Source: Isoetes taiwanensis (lineage: Eukaryota > Streptophyta > Lycopodiopsida > Isoetales > Isoetaceae). From it: a DNA stretch of 64,000 nucleotides. Below are positions 22,667-34,900 of this stretch, piece after piece; the stretch's first letter is position 1, and every line of letters starts with the position of its first letter. Under the pieces are notes generated by a model. It had not been told where the DNA came from and searched no databases. It saw nothing but the letters and a program-made list of their open reading frames with translations. Position numbers and translations under genes: made by a program. Where the stretch lies: positions 29,805,166 through 29,869,165 of the forward strand of contig JAJEKV010000003.1 of NCBI GenBank assembly GCA_021234155.1, given 5' to 3'.

Positions 22667-23105
22667 GTATGTTCACTTTTCTTTGTCTGGATTTTGGAGA
22701 AAGAACTTAAGTATTTGTCCTATCGTCTTATATACCAAGTCCCTGCCTTTGATTTCTGCTACTTCATTTTCTTTATCTGTCTACGGATAGAAATGTTATG
22801 GCCATTTATCCGCAAAAGATGATCACTTCCAAAATATAAAGGAAAACGAGTTTATCCTTTGCTTGGAGCAGCAAATTTTTCTGTTAGAAGCACTTAAAGC
22901 TTATAGCATGATCTATTTTGAAAGGGAATAATATGTTGAGAGTGTGTTTATGATTCTCTGAGTCATGATGAAAGCCTTGTAACATCAGGTTTCTTTATCG
23001 GGGTTGCATCTCTTCAAATAAGCATCTTGGATTCGCATCTCTCTTACCACATTAGGACATTTGATTTTGTTATTATGATCATTAGTCTTTTGACATGTTT
23101 GGACT
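22667..23105 (+). other. Start of RER1 intron or gene-fragment border
   Basis: The sequence follows the GTATGT donor and is pyrimidine- and AT-rich with no RER1 exon 2 homology. The 5' border of LINE-B lies in its last part; I could not find a clean target duplication. Confidence 0.5.
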
Positions 23106-25430
23106 ATGACATGGGATGGCAGTCAAGAAAGAAATATGCAGATTCAGCATTTGATACAGGATGTTGCATCCTCTGTTTTTGGATATACCAATCCACAGGG
23201 AAAAAGGAAAAAAGATAGTAAATGGTTTGATAGAGAATGCTTTGATGCAAAGAGGACATTTAAACAGAGTAAAGGGGTACAAGATCTGAAACATTATAAG
23301 AATATAGTAAAAAGAAAGAAAAGAGAATGGTTACGGCAGCATCAAGAGACGGTCATGAATGAACAGGAGATAGACACAAAAAAGTTTTTCAACAGATGCA
23401 AGAAGCATACGGGCATGGGTAATATACAAAGAGATGATCTCTTTAATTTGGTAAAGGCCTTATATCAGACTATTCAGGTAGAGGGCTTTACACGTAGTGG
23501 TGAGACATCATTGCTTTTTACACGCACAGATGTTTCTGATGCGCTTAGAAACATGGCAAATGGCCGAGCAAGTGATTCAAATGGGTTGACAATTGAGCTT
23601 CTAAAATGGGGAGGATCCAAGTTACATGAAATTCTTGCTGACCTATGTAACGATGCCTTACAAAATGGATTTCCTGATACATGGTGCTTAAATAGGATTG
23701 TGCCTATTCATAAAGCTGGTAGCAGAGATGATGTGCGGAATTATCGGACCATTTTGGTAAGCAATGTATTCGCTAAATTATTTGCATCTATGCTAGAACG
23801 GAAGCTGTCTCTATGGGCAGATGAGAATGATACTCGGACCGTTAGTCAAGCAGGTTTTAGAAGTGACCACTCCACCTTGGACCATCTGGTTACGCTGCGC
23901 GTATTGTCTGAAAGTGCAAAGGGTGCTGGTAACAAAAGATATCTTGCCTTTATAGATCTCACTAAGGCTTTTGATACATTTAAGAGGAAGGATCTTGCAT
24001 GCAGATTGGAAATGCTACAAGTTCCAGAGGAGCTTCGTCATGCAGTTGCGTGCTTATATGACAGGGTGTTAGTAGAACTATCTTTTCCATTTACAGGGCC
24101 AGAAAAGGTGCAGAATACGATTGGGGTAAAACAAGGTTGTCCCTGTTCGCCAACTCTTTTTGGGCTGTTCATAGATGAACTAGAAAATTGGATGATGAGA
24201 CTCGGAGGGCTGGGAGTCCATTTGGGAAGGTATGCTTTGCAGCTTCTGCTTTTTGCTGATGATATTGTATTAATCTCAAAGAACCCAGCTGGATTGCAAC
24301 GTCATTTAGATGTATTATGTGGCTTTTGTGAAGAAAAAAGCATGAGGGTAAATCCTGATAAATCAAAGATAATGATACTAGGAGGTCGGGATACCACAAT
24401 TTTTTACATAGGTGGTGTTCCGCTTGAGCAGGTTACGAATTACAAATATTTAGGAATTGAAGTGTCAAATAACTATAAGTGGACATTGGCAGCCCAGAAA
24501 CGTGCATCAGGTGGTCTCAGAGCATTTTACAGTATGATGAATCAATGTAAAATTAACAACTTTGAACATTGGCGACTAAAGAAGCTCCTTTTTGGGATAC
24601 AAGTCAAAACAGTAATTCTTTATGGAAGCCCGGTTTGGGGGCCAGGTTTGTCTTTAAAGGGGTGGAGCGATATAGAGAAGATACAAAAAAGATTCTTGAT
24701 TGGTGAATTGGGAGTCAAGGTGCAAACTCCTTATTGCATGATGTTGGCTGAAACAGGTCTACTACCTCTTGAAGTAGAGGCATTGTGCAGAACCATTTCA
24801 TTTGTTAATAGGGTTCTAGATATGGACACTGAACGGTTACCTTACCAAGCCCTTATGCATAGCACAAAAGGCTGGTATGCTGATGTTAAGAGATGGGCAA
24901 GGAAATGGCTTGATGATGACAATTGGCCGCTATCCCGGAAATTTGAAGATATACATGATTATGTGGCTGCACGGGCAATTCGTAAGCTTTGGCGAGTAGA
25001 GGATGATAAGGATGTGAAAAAAAAGTTTTATTTGGCTAATCTAAATGATCTGGCAGAGTATAAAGAGCAGCCTTATCTACTCTCATGTATCAGCAGGAAG
25101 AAACGCATGCTTATTTCGCAAATGAGATTGTCATCTCATAACTTGCGAATTGAGACTGGTAGATGGGACGACACACCTCATAATGAGCGGTTTTGTCCAA
25201 GTTGCTTAGAACCAGCTATTGAAGATGAAGAACATGCACTCTTGAAGTGCACAGCATATGAACAGGTAAGGGCTCGTTATGGCATTACAGCTTTAACACT
25301 TGGTGAACTCTTTCTTTTGCCTGCACATACTTTGTATTCATATTTTAGAGATCTTTTGAAGGAAAGAGAAGACATAATTGAGCTTTTCACTCTTATGAGT
25401 AATTTTGATATTGAAGGCGCTCTGAATTAA
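23106..25430 (+). CDS. LINE-B: reverse transcriptase ORF, 774 codons, uninterrupted
   Basis: A 5'-truncated LINE with an intact frame from ATG 23106 to TAA 25428. It starts at the RT linker (ASSVFGYTNPQG ... KWFDREC), so the endonuclease is missing. RT motifs follow in order: NRIVPIHKAGS...NYRTILVSNVFAK, QAGFRSDHSTLDHL, FIDLTKAFD, GVKQGCPCSPTLFG, LLFADDIVLI (catalytic Asp pair) and a KYLGIEVS block in the thumb. Near the C-terminus is a CX2CX8-9HX4C finger (RFCPSCLEPAIEDEEHALLKC). Without endonuclease it is not autonomous, but RT coding is preserved, which argues for a young insertion. It sits just downstream of RER1 exon 1. LINE-A, C and D are relatives. Confidence 0.93.
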   Translation: MTWDGSQERNMQIQHLIQDVASSVFGYTNPQGKRKKDSKWFDRECFDAKRTFKQSKGVQDLKHYKNIVKRKKREWLRQHQETVMNEQEIDTKKFFNRCKKHTGMGNIQRDDLFNLVKALYQTIQVEGFTRSGETSLLFTRTDVSDALRNMANGRASDSNGLTIELLKWGGSKLHEILADLCNDALQNGFPDTWCLNRIVPIHKAGSRDDVRNYRTILVSNVFAKLFASMLERKLSLWADENDTRTVSQAGFRSDHSTLDHLVTLRVLSESAKGAGNKRYLAFIDLTKAFDTFKRKDLACRLEMLQVPEELRHAVACLYDRVLVELSFPFTGPEKVQNTIGVKQGCPCSPTLFGLFIDELENWMMRLGGLGVHLGRYALQLLLFADDIVLISKNPAGLQRHLDVLCGFCEEKSMRVNPDKSKIMILGGRDTTIFYIGGVPLEQVTNYKYLGIEVSNNYKWTLAAQKRASGGLRAFYSMMNQCKINNFEHWRLKKLLFGIQVKTVILYGSPVWGPGLSLKGWSDIEKIQKRFLIGELGVKVQTPYCMMLAETGLLPLEVEALCRTISFVNRVLDMDTERLPYQALMHSTKGWYADVKRWARKWLDDDNWPLSRKFEDIHDYVAARAIRKLWRVEDDKDVKKKFYLANLNDLAEYKEQPYLLSCISRKKRMLISQMRLSSHNLRIETGRWDDTPHNERFCPSCLEPAIEDEEHALLKCTAYEQVRARYGITALTLGELFLLPAHTLYSYFRDLLKEREDIIELFTLMSNFDIEGALN

Positions 25431-25546
25431 GTGCCAAAGTATTTGATTTGTATTCTTTGCCATAGAGGCCTGGGGGCCTAAATGGCTTGATCAATAAATT
25501 AAATTAAATTAAATTAAATTAAATTAAATTAAATTAAATATGAAGA
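25431..25546 (+). repeat. LINE-B 3' end: hairpin and (AAATT)n tail
   Basis: After the stop come AGGCCTGGGGGCCT, which folds into a short GC hairpin, TAAATGGCTTGATCAATAAATT, and about nine AAATT units (25495-25540). LINE-A has the same layout with an ATT tail. The tail is a microsatellite, not poly(A). Confidence 0.85.
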
Positions 25547-26447
25547 AACAAAGGTCGTAGTGTCTTTCTGGATTGCCAGGAAGTAAACAATGGACAGTCT
25601 TCCAACACGTGAATCCCTCCCTCTAGAATATCTTTGTTATGGATCTAATTTTTCTTTTCTTGTTAGCATGGGCAACCTCTGAATATGTGGTCCTCCCAGC
25701 TTATACTTTAATTGTCATACTGTTGCTGCATATCAAGATTGGTAATGCCAATTGCAGAAATGGTTGAGTATGTAGAAAGTTAGCCAGAAGGCTGTTTTAA
25801 TCATGGAATAATTTAAGGGCTAAACTTAGCTATTTGGCGATTTTTTAGCACATTTTCAAAATAATTTGGCTAAAGTAAATGGAAAAAATTGGGAAAAAAA
25901 TAATAATTTTAGCTTAACTTTTTTCGGGACTGTACCAACCTTGGAGCTCTTTAGCCAAACGCTAGAAAGTAAGAGAGTGAAATTTTGTATTGTTTAGCTA
26001 AACCATAGAAACTTTTAGAATGAATTTCGGGCCAATTTAGCTAACATCATTCTAATTTATATGAAATATAGGATTAGTAGTTTAGTTTCTAGCATTATGA
26101 ATTAATTTGAGTCCTAGACTTTGCTAGTTAGCATTATTTTAGAATGTTTTCACAAAGAAAATGACCAAAATAAATGGAATATATAAAGAAAAAGTATAGT
26201 AATTTGGCTTAATATTTTCTGTTGGTCATACCATAAAAATTTTTGGGTTGATGTTTGGGTTAGTTTAGCTAAACGCTAGAAAGTATGAGAGGAAAAATGT
26301 GTAGAGTTTAGCTAAACCACAGAAAGTTTTGGGATTAATATCGAGCAAGTTTAGCTAAAGTCATTCTGGCTAATAAGAAATATGCGATTAGTAATTTATT
26401 CCCTGGTTTTAATGGTGGATTTTCATTTCTTTGAAATGTAGGTTTAG
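25547..26447. other. No gene; AT-rich with internal sequence repetition
   Basis: Two related stretches near 25810-26080 and 26150-26400 share words such as GTTTAGCTAAACC.. and AGCTAAACGCTAGAAAGTA.GAGAG, suggesting an old tandem duplication of about 300 bp. No coding signal. Confidence 0.5.
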
Positions 26448-26603
26448 GTATTCGTCGGACTTCCGATGCGCCTCAACAAGCATGCCGTAGCATGGAGAAT
26501 TCTTGAAAAAGCTGGATTGCTTGATGAAGCAAGGGGTACAATGCCCTGGATTACAGATTATTTTATAAAGGTTCATCCTTCCAAGAATGAGCTATACTTC
26601 CAG
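26448..26603 (+). CDS. Orphan internal exon of an unidentified host gene
   Basis: A 52-codon segment lies between a splice acceptor (GTTTAG before 26448) and a donor (CAG|GTGAAA after 26603), in phase 0 at both ends and open throughout. It encodes VFVGLPMRLNKHAVAWRILE, then KAGLLDEARGTMPWITDYFI and a KVHPSKNELYFQ end. Composition is that of a soluble, conserved-looking protein, unlike the surrounding repeats. A possible next acceptor (CTATGCAG, 26728) would add eight codons before a stop. I do not recognise the family. It lies downstream of LINE-B on the RER1 strand but is not RER1. Confidence 0.45.
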
Positions 26604-27049
26604 GTGAAATTTCACCCCTTATCCTTCTAAGCATTATCTTATCTTCTATTTTTCATTATGCATTGTGCTCTCTCTCGTTTGTGCTAAAGTATTCTCTGTA
26701 CTATTCTATTCTATTCTATTCTATGCAGGTTCAAAAAACATTTGCAAGATGTTGATATCTCTAGCAATGCTTACGATGGCAATTACACAAACAACTAAGG
26801 AAGATCAAGTTTGTCGCATGATCCATTTCTATTTTATGTGTAACTACCAATGTCTACAGTTTCTATTCAGTCAAGACAAATTGAACGCGTTGTTGCAACA
26901 ATGCTATTTTAGAATGATTTCAACACAATTTGAGCGCATTGTTACAATGTTGTCATTTTGGAGCCTATAAATTATGCAATTTAAAATATATGGTTTGCAA
27001 TAACACATCAATCATTTTGTACTTTTATTTTATTTTGATTTTTATATTT

Positions 27050-27245
27050 TTTTTTTCTTTTGTGGCCCGAAGGGCCAAAAACATTTTGTAATATAACAAC
27101 CAACATAACTACTATGAACATTAATTAACACAAACCATTACATTAAACATGTTTAAAATTAAATTCCCCCTTAAACCCCCTTTTGTTTGGGTGCATATTC
27201 ACACGGGGGGTGATGTAGGTACGCATGCGTTGCAGGTGAAGAGAG
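27050..27245 (-). repeat. Hairpin repeat H, solitary arm
   Basis: This shares with 42250-42490 and 45165-45320 the GC palindrome GGCCCGAAGGGCC, ATAACAACCAACA.ATAACTA, ACATTAATTAACACAA, CCCCCTTAAACCCCC and GTTTGGGTGCATATTCACAC followed by GGGGGGTGA. Here only one arm is present, without the inverted partner. In the reverse direction the palindrome is followed by an A-rich run, as at the 3' end of a retroposon. Confidence 0.65.
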
Positions 27246-28519
27246 ATTATGTATTCTCCATGTATTATGATGTGCCTAATGTCCATGTAATTCATAAAAG
27301 CATGTAATTTTCGTGCATGTTCTATGTACTTTATGATGTGATAGTGATAACTATGGTCTGGAGGTGGGTTATCATATAACTAATTAGGTTATCACATAAT
27401 TAATTATAAACTAATTAGATTATCATAGACACTATTCGCAAAATGCATGATTTTATGCATACTTTGACTGCTACCTCACTTGTAGAGCGAAATACACTAA
27501 AGCATTGCGACATGATTTAGATAACTTACAAGGAATATTGTACCACCCTTGCAGTTGTATTCAGGTCTACACTTATTGTAGTGAGTGCCAATTGAGATGT
27601 TACAGCACTTAGAAGCCTTCATTGCTTGTAATTGTAGTGCTCCCTGTATTCCTTGGCAACTATCTTATCCATCTTTTCTATGAGTGCCTTTGCTGCTTCT
27701 ACTGAGTGTTGCCCATAAATGACTATGTAGCGAACTGTGTCGCTCTTCTTCAGGTCATCCGTGTCTTCCATGGATAGGGCTTGTCAGCACTTGTGTCCCA
27801 CATGGGGGGATGCACTTATTAATAAAAGGGTGACATCTAGATTCGAAGAGTGCCCAAAAATATCCCTAGTATATTGATCTTTGAATGCAAATTTAACCCC
27901 TAAAGTAAATATTTTGCCCTAGATAATGGAGAAAAACCCCCTATTGGTAAGTATACAAATACAAAATGGTAAAAAAGCATCCCCTTTATTGCATGCACAT
28001 GTTCCATACTGCAAAGAATACTGCAACAACAGTAGCATCAACAAAGAGGGGAAATCCTACCCAAAGCTCAGACGCATGGGAATCGACTGACGGCTTGGGG
28101 TCTCCAGAAGTCAATGCAGACAGAATTATGGCAAATGGATTTGCCTGGCATAAGAACATGGTTGTTGGGTTCCATCCGCCCCTCTTGTGCATACTTTGCA
28201 GTAGGTTAAAAAGTATTAAGGGTGTGACCGTAGCCTGCCGGATGCATAGTCAGAGGGACTACTCCTGGGTTGCATCTCGCCAGTCCCGATAGATCACTCT
28301 CCTCCAGAAGGTCCATGCCAACTATAGGCAAGCTAGAGAGCCACTGCTCATCTACGACTTAAACCCCATTGAGGCGACGCATCACCTAGGAGGTGTCGAG
28401 CCCATACCTTGCCCACACTCAGTGGCAAGCTATTAGGCTTAGCCCACAATGTTCCCCGGCCATTGTTACGCACCAGAGGGATGAACTGTAGCTGGACAAG
28501 CCTTCCTTATCAGCTGGTC
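27246..28519. other. No recognised gene
   Basis: Anonymous DNA. The stretch 28265-28520 has LTR-like GC content and precedes the repeat at 28520; it may be part of the same degenerate element. The 108-codon plus frame and 68-codon minus frame at 27966-28292 overlap and show no motif. Confidence 0.4.
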
Positions 28520-29165
28520 TAACCCTGCCACCCATGGCCAGGCGAGCTCCTATGCACGGGCCACATTTATTGGGTTCTAATGAGGCTACTTAGGAACATC
28601 ATCCACGAAGGCTCTGCGTCTCTATCTCCCCTCCCCAATACACAAGAGATGCAAACCGAGCAATACAATATCATCCAATGAACTGAAATAATCGAGTAAA
28701 GATCTAATCTATCTACTCTAATCATACATGGTTAGGTTCATTCGTTAGTGACTAAGGTTCTTAGGCTCTATAGGTCATCTACAGCTCAGAATGGATGTAA
28801 ATCTGGCCTAGTGCCAGTCAGAAAGCTGGCGTTGCATAACAGATCAACTACATACCGGATCCTTGGTCCATGTTGCCAGAATGGGCTGAGATGCTGGAGT
28901 CTCGACGATCCGCTTCAGAACGCGAGCTTCACTGCTGCTAGAAGGCTGAAATGAGTCGGGCGCTTGAGCAATACACGCTCCTGAGGCTGGAATCCAAAAA
29001 GGGGGCACTTTTAGGGTTCCTGCCTCTTTATGCCCATGTTTTAGGGTGAGGGTCTAATGCGCCATATGGCTCATATGGGGTATTGCCATGTGGCAATATA
29101 GAATATATTCACATGTTGCATAACATGTGCAATATAATGGGTTCTAATGGTTGTGCCCTATGGTA
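28520..29165. repeat. LTR-like repeat G, copy 1
   Basis: About 645 bp similar to 55365-56125. Shared landmarks include CTCCTATGCAC.GG, AGGAACATCATC, ACACAAGAGATGCA, CAATACAATATCATCCAATG, GAATGGGCTGAGATGCT, ATGAGTCGGGC, TTCCTGCCTC, CATATGGCTCATATGGGGTA and GGTACAACCCTTTA. This copy has the empty site for the MITE present in copy 2. It is probably a decayed LTR of a gypsy element read on the minus strand. Confidence 0.7.
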
Positions 29166-30298
29166 CAACCCTTTACGGTTGTCGTGTACTAGTGTTGTCA
29201 GGTACGTTAAGTACGGTACGGGTATTATACGTACTTAATGTATTAATATCGTATGCATACCTCTCATTTAAAAAGTACTTTAAATACGTTTTTTGGAATT
29301 ATAAAATACTTATTAAATACATAAAATACGTACTTTATGTACAGTACGTTAAGTACTTCCTATAATTTTTTAGAACTATTATTTCTTATATTGCAGTTGA
29401 AATAGTTGCAATAACAACTAGTATGAAGAACTTCAAGTTTTAAAAGAAGCAGTACCAGTGATATATTCTAGTTTGCAATCTACACCCACAGATAAATAAA
29501 TTTAACTAATGTTGCTCATTTGTTGCATCTGAAGCTATTAACCACCGCTGACCTCTGTATTTCTTTCCTAGCATGAATGCAAAGGTACTGAAGTATTAAG
29601 GAGAAGGCCTGCCTCCTGCCATGACAAAAGAAGGAGAAAGGTGGGTCTGCATCTCCATCTTCATTGCGATTCCGCGGCCCGGGTAAGAAGAAAGAGGGGG
29701 AAAATGCAGAGGTTTTGGGCTTTTATTTGCAAGAAAATTGTTTTTGTTTTTTCTTTTTAAAACTACAATTCCATAATTTTCCTAATGTCTAAAGTCTTCT
29801 AATGTGTTTTTTACTCCTATTCTATAATATACTAGTAACATTGCCCGGCGTTGCCAGGCTTTAGTAAACATGCTATGTTAGGGTGAGGATTTTGTGTTCC
29901 TAATGTGACTTTTGGGCAAAAGCAACAAACCACCAAATAATATTCATTTACATCAAATTGTATAATAGCATAAGAAACCTTGTAACAATTAGAATAATTA
30001 AAATGTTTGTTCGAAAGGAAAACAATTTATTGCAAAGTTGTGATTAAAAGAAGTCATATCTTTTTACATTTAGAACTGTAGTGGAAACACGGGTTAATGC
30101 GAGGCATTTAGTTGGATATGAAAAGGTGATGGTAGACATAATGAACAAATTAGACATCAAAAAGTAGGACATGAAGATGATGTTGGAATTTGCCATATTG
30201 ACATGGATCTTGGTCAATAGCTATTGCTATGCATAGTGAGTTCCACATTTCAAGTTGATGCTTTATGTTTGATATGATTCACATTTGCGAAAGAGGAA
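29166..30298. other. No gene; GTAC/TACGTA-rich segment
   Basis: 29190-29360 contains at least eight TACGT/GTACG words and the run GTTAAGTACGGTA, also present at 54262-54280. The remainder is AT-rich and unassigned. Confidence 0.45.
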
Positions 30299-30306
30299 GT
30301 GTAACT

Positions 30307-30835
30307 CCCGGGGATACCACTTAGTGTATAAGGGATGGGTTAAAGCATGTTAGGGTGTACCACTTTTGGAACCTACCTAAAATATCCACTGGGTACTCAC
30401 ATATGGTGATATTGCTTCATGCTCATGATAATGGGTGATATGAAAAGTGCTCTAAGACATCATTCTTCTATTATTCTCAATCATGAAGCAAAAATATTGA
30501 CTATTAGCTTTTATTTAGGTACTTTTAATATCAATTAGGTACCTGCAGAAAAAGTACTCTAAAACTACCTTTTAGATACTTTTTTTGGCACACCCTAACA
30601 TGCTCTCACCCGGATACGCCATGTGCGAGGAAGGGGTCATAAAAAACCCCTTCGTATACGCTTTTTTTAAGGTCTAAAAAACCCCTTTCCATATGAAATA
30701 CATCACTAGAGATTGGATTTTTTAAGGTCTAAAGAACCCCTTCCCGTACATATTCGTACGCTTTAGGTTAAAAAAAAAAACCCCTTATCGTCCACTCACA
30801 TGGTATATACGCCTACACTATGTGAATCCCCCGGG
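30307..30835. mobile_element. 529-bp non-autonomous element with 8-bp target duplication (hAT-like)
   Basis: The ends are inverted: CCCGGGGATACCACTTAGTG on the left and, reversed, CCCGGGGGATTCACATAGTG on the right. An identical 8-bp duplication GTGTAACT flanks it at 30299-30306 and 30836-30843. Inside is a 14-bp perfect inverted pair (GCATGTTAGGGTGT at 30345-30358, its complement at 30590-30603). The right half has three loose copies of a TTTTTTAAGGTCTAAA...ACCCC unit. It has no coding capacity. An 8-bp duplication suits hAT elements, but the tips are not the usual CAGGG, so the superfamily is a guess. Confidence 0.75.
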
Positions 30836-30843
30836 GTGTAACT

Positions 30844-31623
30844 TTCATGTTGAAATACTCGATGGAGTCTATGTAGTAATTTAGAAAACGTTTTGAAGAA
30901 AGAAGCATGGATTATCTAGTAACTTCGTAGAGAAGTATATTCATTGCAATGGGTTTCACCAATTACTTGGCCAAAAGTAAATGCATGTCAAACTAATTGC
31001 AAATGCAGTAAGTAACTTGCGAATTTCAATCTCCTTTGCGAGTGGCTCTTATTGTTGATTAAATTTGTCACATTGCAGAGTCTTTAGTAAGTGAAACGAT
31101 ATGTTTGACTTATTTTGCATAGGGGATGTATAAACATATCCACACATGCTTTCACGGGTAATTAAATTAATAACTTGAAGACACGTGTTTAGTTTCCAGT
31201 CAAATCACACAATCCCAACTTCCCAAGCCTCGCAAGCTAGAAAATGTCGGCTTTTATCATTTATGGCATTCTTCTGCCCAATGCACATTTCAAAGTCGTA
31301 ATAAGGGCATTTCGTAACATGGATGCTTAGTTTTTTCTTGCATATGATATGTGTTAGGACAAAGAACAATGAAAATAAGGAATTCTTGAACAATGGTGAA
31401 TCTTTGAACAATGAGATTGGAATAGTTCCATTTCCACCTTGTATTAACTCTTATTGAAGCATTGCATCTTTGTCCTCATCTCTTTGAACTCTTTGAATGT
31501 GAAGAAATACAATTGAGTGTCCTCGTCTCTTTGAACTCTTTGAATGCATTGAGAAATCTAACTGGGTGTCTTCAAGTAAAACAATTCAATTTTCGCAAAA
31601 ATCCAATCAATGTTCTAGAGTAT
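30844..31623. other. No recognised gene
   Basis: AT-rich. 31440-31570 contains a short imperfect tandem block with TCTTTGAACTCTTTGAATG twice. Nothing else seen. Confidence 0.45.
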
Positions 31624-31989
31624 GAATAGAATAGAATAGAATAAAATATACATTAACGTCCCTCAGGCCGTGAGGCCCCCGGACTTGTGTAGCATCCTGC
31701 GAGCTCCCATAGGGTGCTGCCAGCAAACAGATGCATAGGTTTTATGTAGCCATCTAGCGGGCTTCACTTGTTCTTTACATATTACCCGCATCGTGCTTAT
31801 AGCTGGCTTCTTGGCCATACACCAATGCATCGTTATAAACAGTTTTGAACTGTACTTTGTGGGCTTCTCTGATCCGCCTCATCCGTGCTTTTCAGATTAA
31901 TAGCCCTCTCTCTTTGTGCACCCCCCGGTGTCTTATTATCATTTCTTTTATAGCTTTCGCTATGTCTGTGAGCGTCTCTTCTTTGTCCA

Positions 31990-34900
31990 TCAGTGCTGGG
32001 AGTGGGAGATCCCGACCTTGTTAAATTTGGACCTTATGTCGTTGTAAACCGGGCACTCCTTTACCATGTGCTCTTCGTCTTCTATTTTTCCTGAGTCACA
32101 TATCCGGCATATTCGCTCTGCTCTATCTATTTTCCTCCATCTATCTTTCTCAATTCGGAGGTCGTGGCTTCCCATCCTGAATCTGGCCAGTGTTCCCCTG
32201 TTGCTTCTATTCAACATGGTGCTTTTGTATGTGATATGCCCTATCTGTTTCCCTGGATTGAAGGTTTCCAATAGCCACTGTGCTTTGGGCCCTGTGTGCC
32301 GTGCCATCCAGGCTCTCACTGCTCTGCCTGTCCATTCTTCGTCCCATCCGTCTGCTTGTATAATCTGACTTAGTTGCATCCCCATATTTGCTGTCCATTT
32401 TGCCAATTCGTTAAACCATCCTTTGCCCGCTGTTATATGTTGTTTTGCTGATTCATCTATCGCTAGTGACGACAGTTTGTCCTCTTTCCCGTGGCTGTTG
32501 TCCTTTATTAGGTACCTAACTGTTCTTTCCCAGGCCCTCACTTCCATTGGCTTTTCCCCTGTCTCATATAATATTGTGGCCAATGATGTACCTGTCTTCA
32601 CCTGGAATTCCTGACCGTGCCATTGCCTCAGTATTCCTTCTTGTTTCTCCCATTTCTTTTCTGACAGTCCTGGTCCCCACGTCTCACATCCGTACAACTG
32701 TGTTGATGCTACTATTGTGCTGAATAGGTATGCTTTGATTTCCCAATTGGTGATCCTGTTGTTGTTGCAGTAATTCATCATGATGTAATAGTTGCCTATC
32801 GCTGCTTGGAATCTGGTATCCGCTCCTTTTGACCATCTCCCCCCCCATGTGTGTCGTACCCCAGATACCTGTACCCTGTGGCTTCCTCTAGCTCCTCCCC
32901 CTTGTATCTAAATGGTCTGTGTTTTATCTTTGTCCCGAAGGTCACTATTTTTGTTTTTCCCAGGTTGACTGTCAGTCCTGTCTCTTCACAGAATTCTTCT
33001 AGTATCTCTAGCATCCTGTGCATCCCTTTGGCTTTGGTCGCCATCATACCTAAATCATCTGCATATAGCATTATTGGTACTTTTGTTTTCCCTATCGTTG
33101 GTGCTTCCCTGTCTCCCTGTCTTTCCCTGACAAATTCCTGTAGTGCATCTATGTATATCCCAAACAGTGTGGGTGATAGTGGACATCCTTGCTTTACTCC
33201 TGTATCGCATTCTATGGCTTCTCCTCCCCCCTCTGTTTTGGCATACACCTTTTGGTACAACCTTGCGATTGATCCTACTAACCCGTCTGGTGCTCTTAGT
33301 CCTATTAGCCTGAGTAGAAGCTTATCCCTAGGCACTGTGTCGAAGGCTTTCTTAAAGTCCACGAAGTAGCATATGATCTTCTTATTATTCTCCTTTGTCT
33401 GCTCTATCATTATCCTTAGAGTGACCAGATGGTCTGTAGTCGAATACTCTGGTCGAAAGCCTGCCTGACCTTGTGCTCTGAGCTTCCCTGCTTCTGCCCA
33501 CGTTTTCAGCTTTTGGTCTAGCGTTTTCCCGAACCATTTCACAAATACTGAACTGACCATAATAGTCCTTTAGTTACTCGGCTCTTCCTTGTTTCCTCCT
33601 TTGTGGAGCGGGATTACCTTGTTAAACTGCCATCTTTCCGGGAGACCCAAGTGCACTACCTCATTGAATATATCTGTTATAATCCCTATTATCTCTGTTC
33701 CTACGCATTTCAACATCTCTGCTGTCAGCCCATATAGATCCGGAGCTTTATTGTTTGCCATTTTGTTTAGTGCCCATGTCACTTCGTCCTTGGAGAAAGG
33801 GGGTTTGTGTCTACCTTCCGGGTCCATGATTGGTGCAGCTCCTGTTTTGTACAACCGTTCCAGGTATCTTGTCCAGTCTATTTCTATTTCCGTTCTTCTC
33901 CCCTCATCCCCTGCCGGTGCATCCGCCTTTGCTTTTGAGCCCCTTTTCATATTGTTCCAGAATACTTTAGATCTCCTTTTCAGGTCTTCTGCCAATCCCC
34001 ATTGATGGTTCTTCAGGTCCTGTGTTTTCTTTCTTTTCAGAATTTTCACGTACTTGCTGCGTTCCTCTTGGTATGCCTCAGTTCCTTTTGCCTGTTTGGT
34101 TTTCCTTCGTTGTTCCATGCACCCTTCATCAAACCATACTGATCATCGGAACGCTATAACCCTCCTTCCTTTTTGTCTCCTCCCGAATGCCACTTTAGCT
34201 GCTTCCTCCAAGATGTCGTTCATATCATTCCCTCTGTCCTTCATCCCCTCTCCCCATACCTTCGATTTTATTCCCTTTTGTACCGTTTTTATGAATGATC
34301 CCACTCTGTTTTCTCTGAATTTAATTGTTATCTCGGCATGTTTACCTCTTCGTTGCTCGTGATCTGTTCTTCCTCGTGTCGCCCTTAACTTGAGCAATAT
34401 GGGCCTGTGTCCCTCCCTCCTTCCTATCGGCCATTCCCCTAATTCCATCTTTCCAATTTCTTTTATTGCTTCTTCGTTTGCTATCACATAGTCTACTATG
34501 CTGCTCCCGTGGGCATTTGTGCTTGTGAACTGGCCTGAATCCTCCCATCTTCTTAGACCATTGCATATCATTGTATCTGTCGCTGTACATACCTCAATCA
34601 GTGTTTCTCCTCTCGCTGTCTGTTCCATTTCGTCTGACGTGTCTCGCTGCCATTCCTCCCCTCTTATGGTTTGTGTCCACTGCCCACTCTCGTTGTCTAT
34701 CCCTGCTTTATGTGATTGTTCCCGTCCCGTCCTTGCGTTAATATCCCCCACTATGATCAACATTCCCTTATCCCTATGTCTCATGACGATCTCTCCCATG
34801 TTCAATAGATCCAGTTTATCACACTGGGGCGGATAGTATACTACTAGCAAATACAGATTTCTGTAATCAAGCAACACAACATTTATAAGCATGTATCTTT

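Noticed and set aside
23106-25430. LINE-B as a domesticated host RT gene
   Set aside because: It has a standard LINE 3' hairpin and simple-repeat tail right after the stop and a truncated 5' end, so a recent insertion is the simpler reading.
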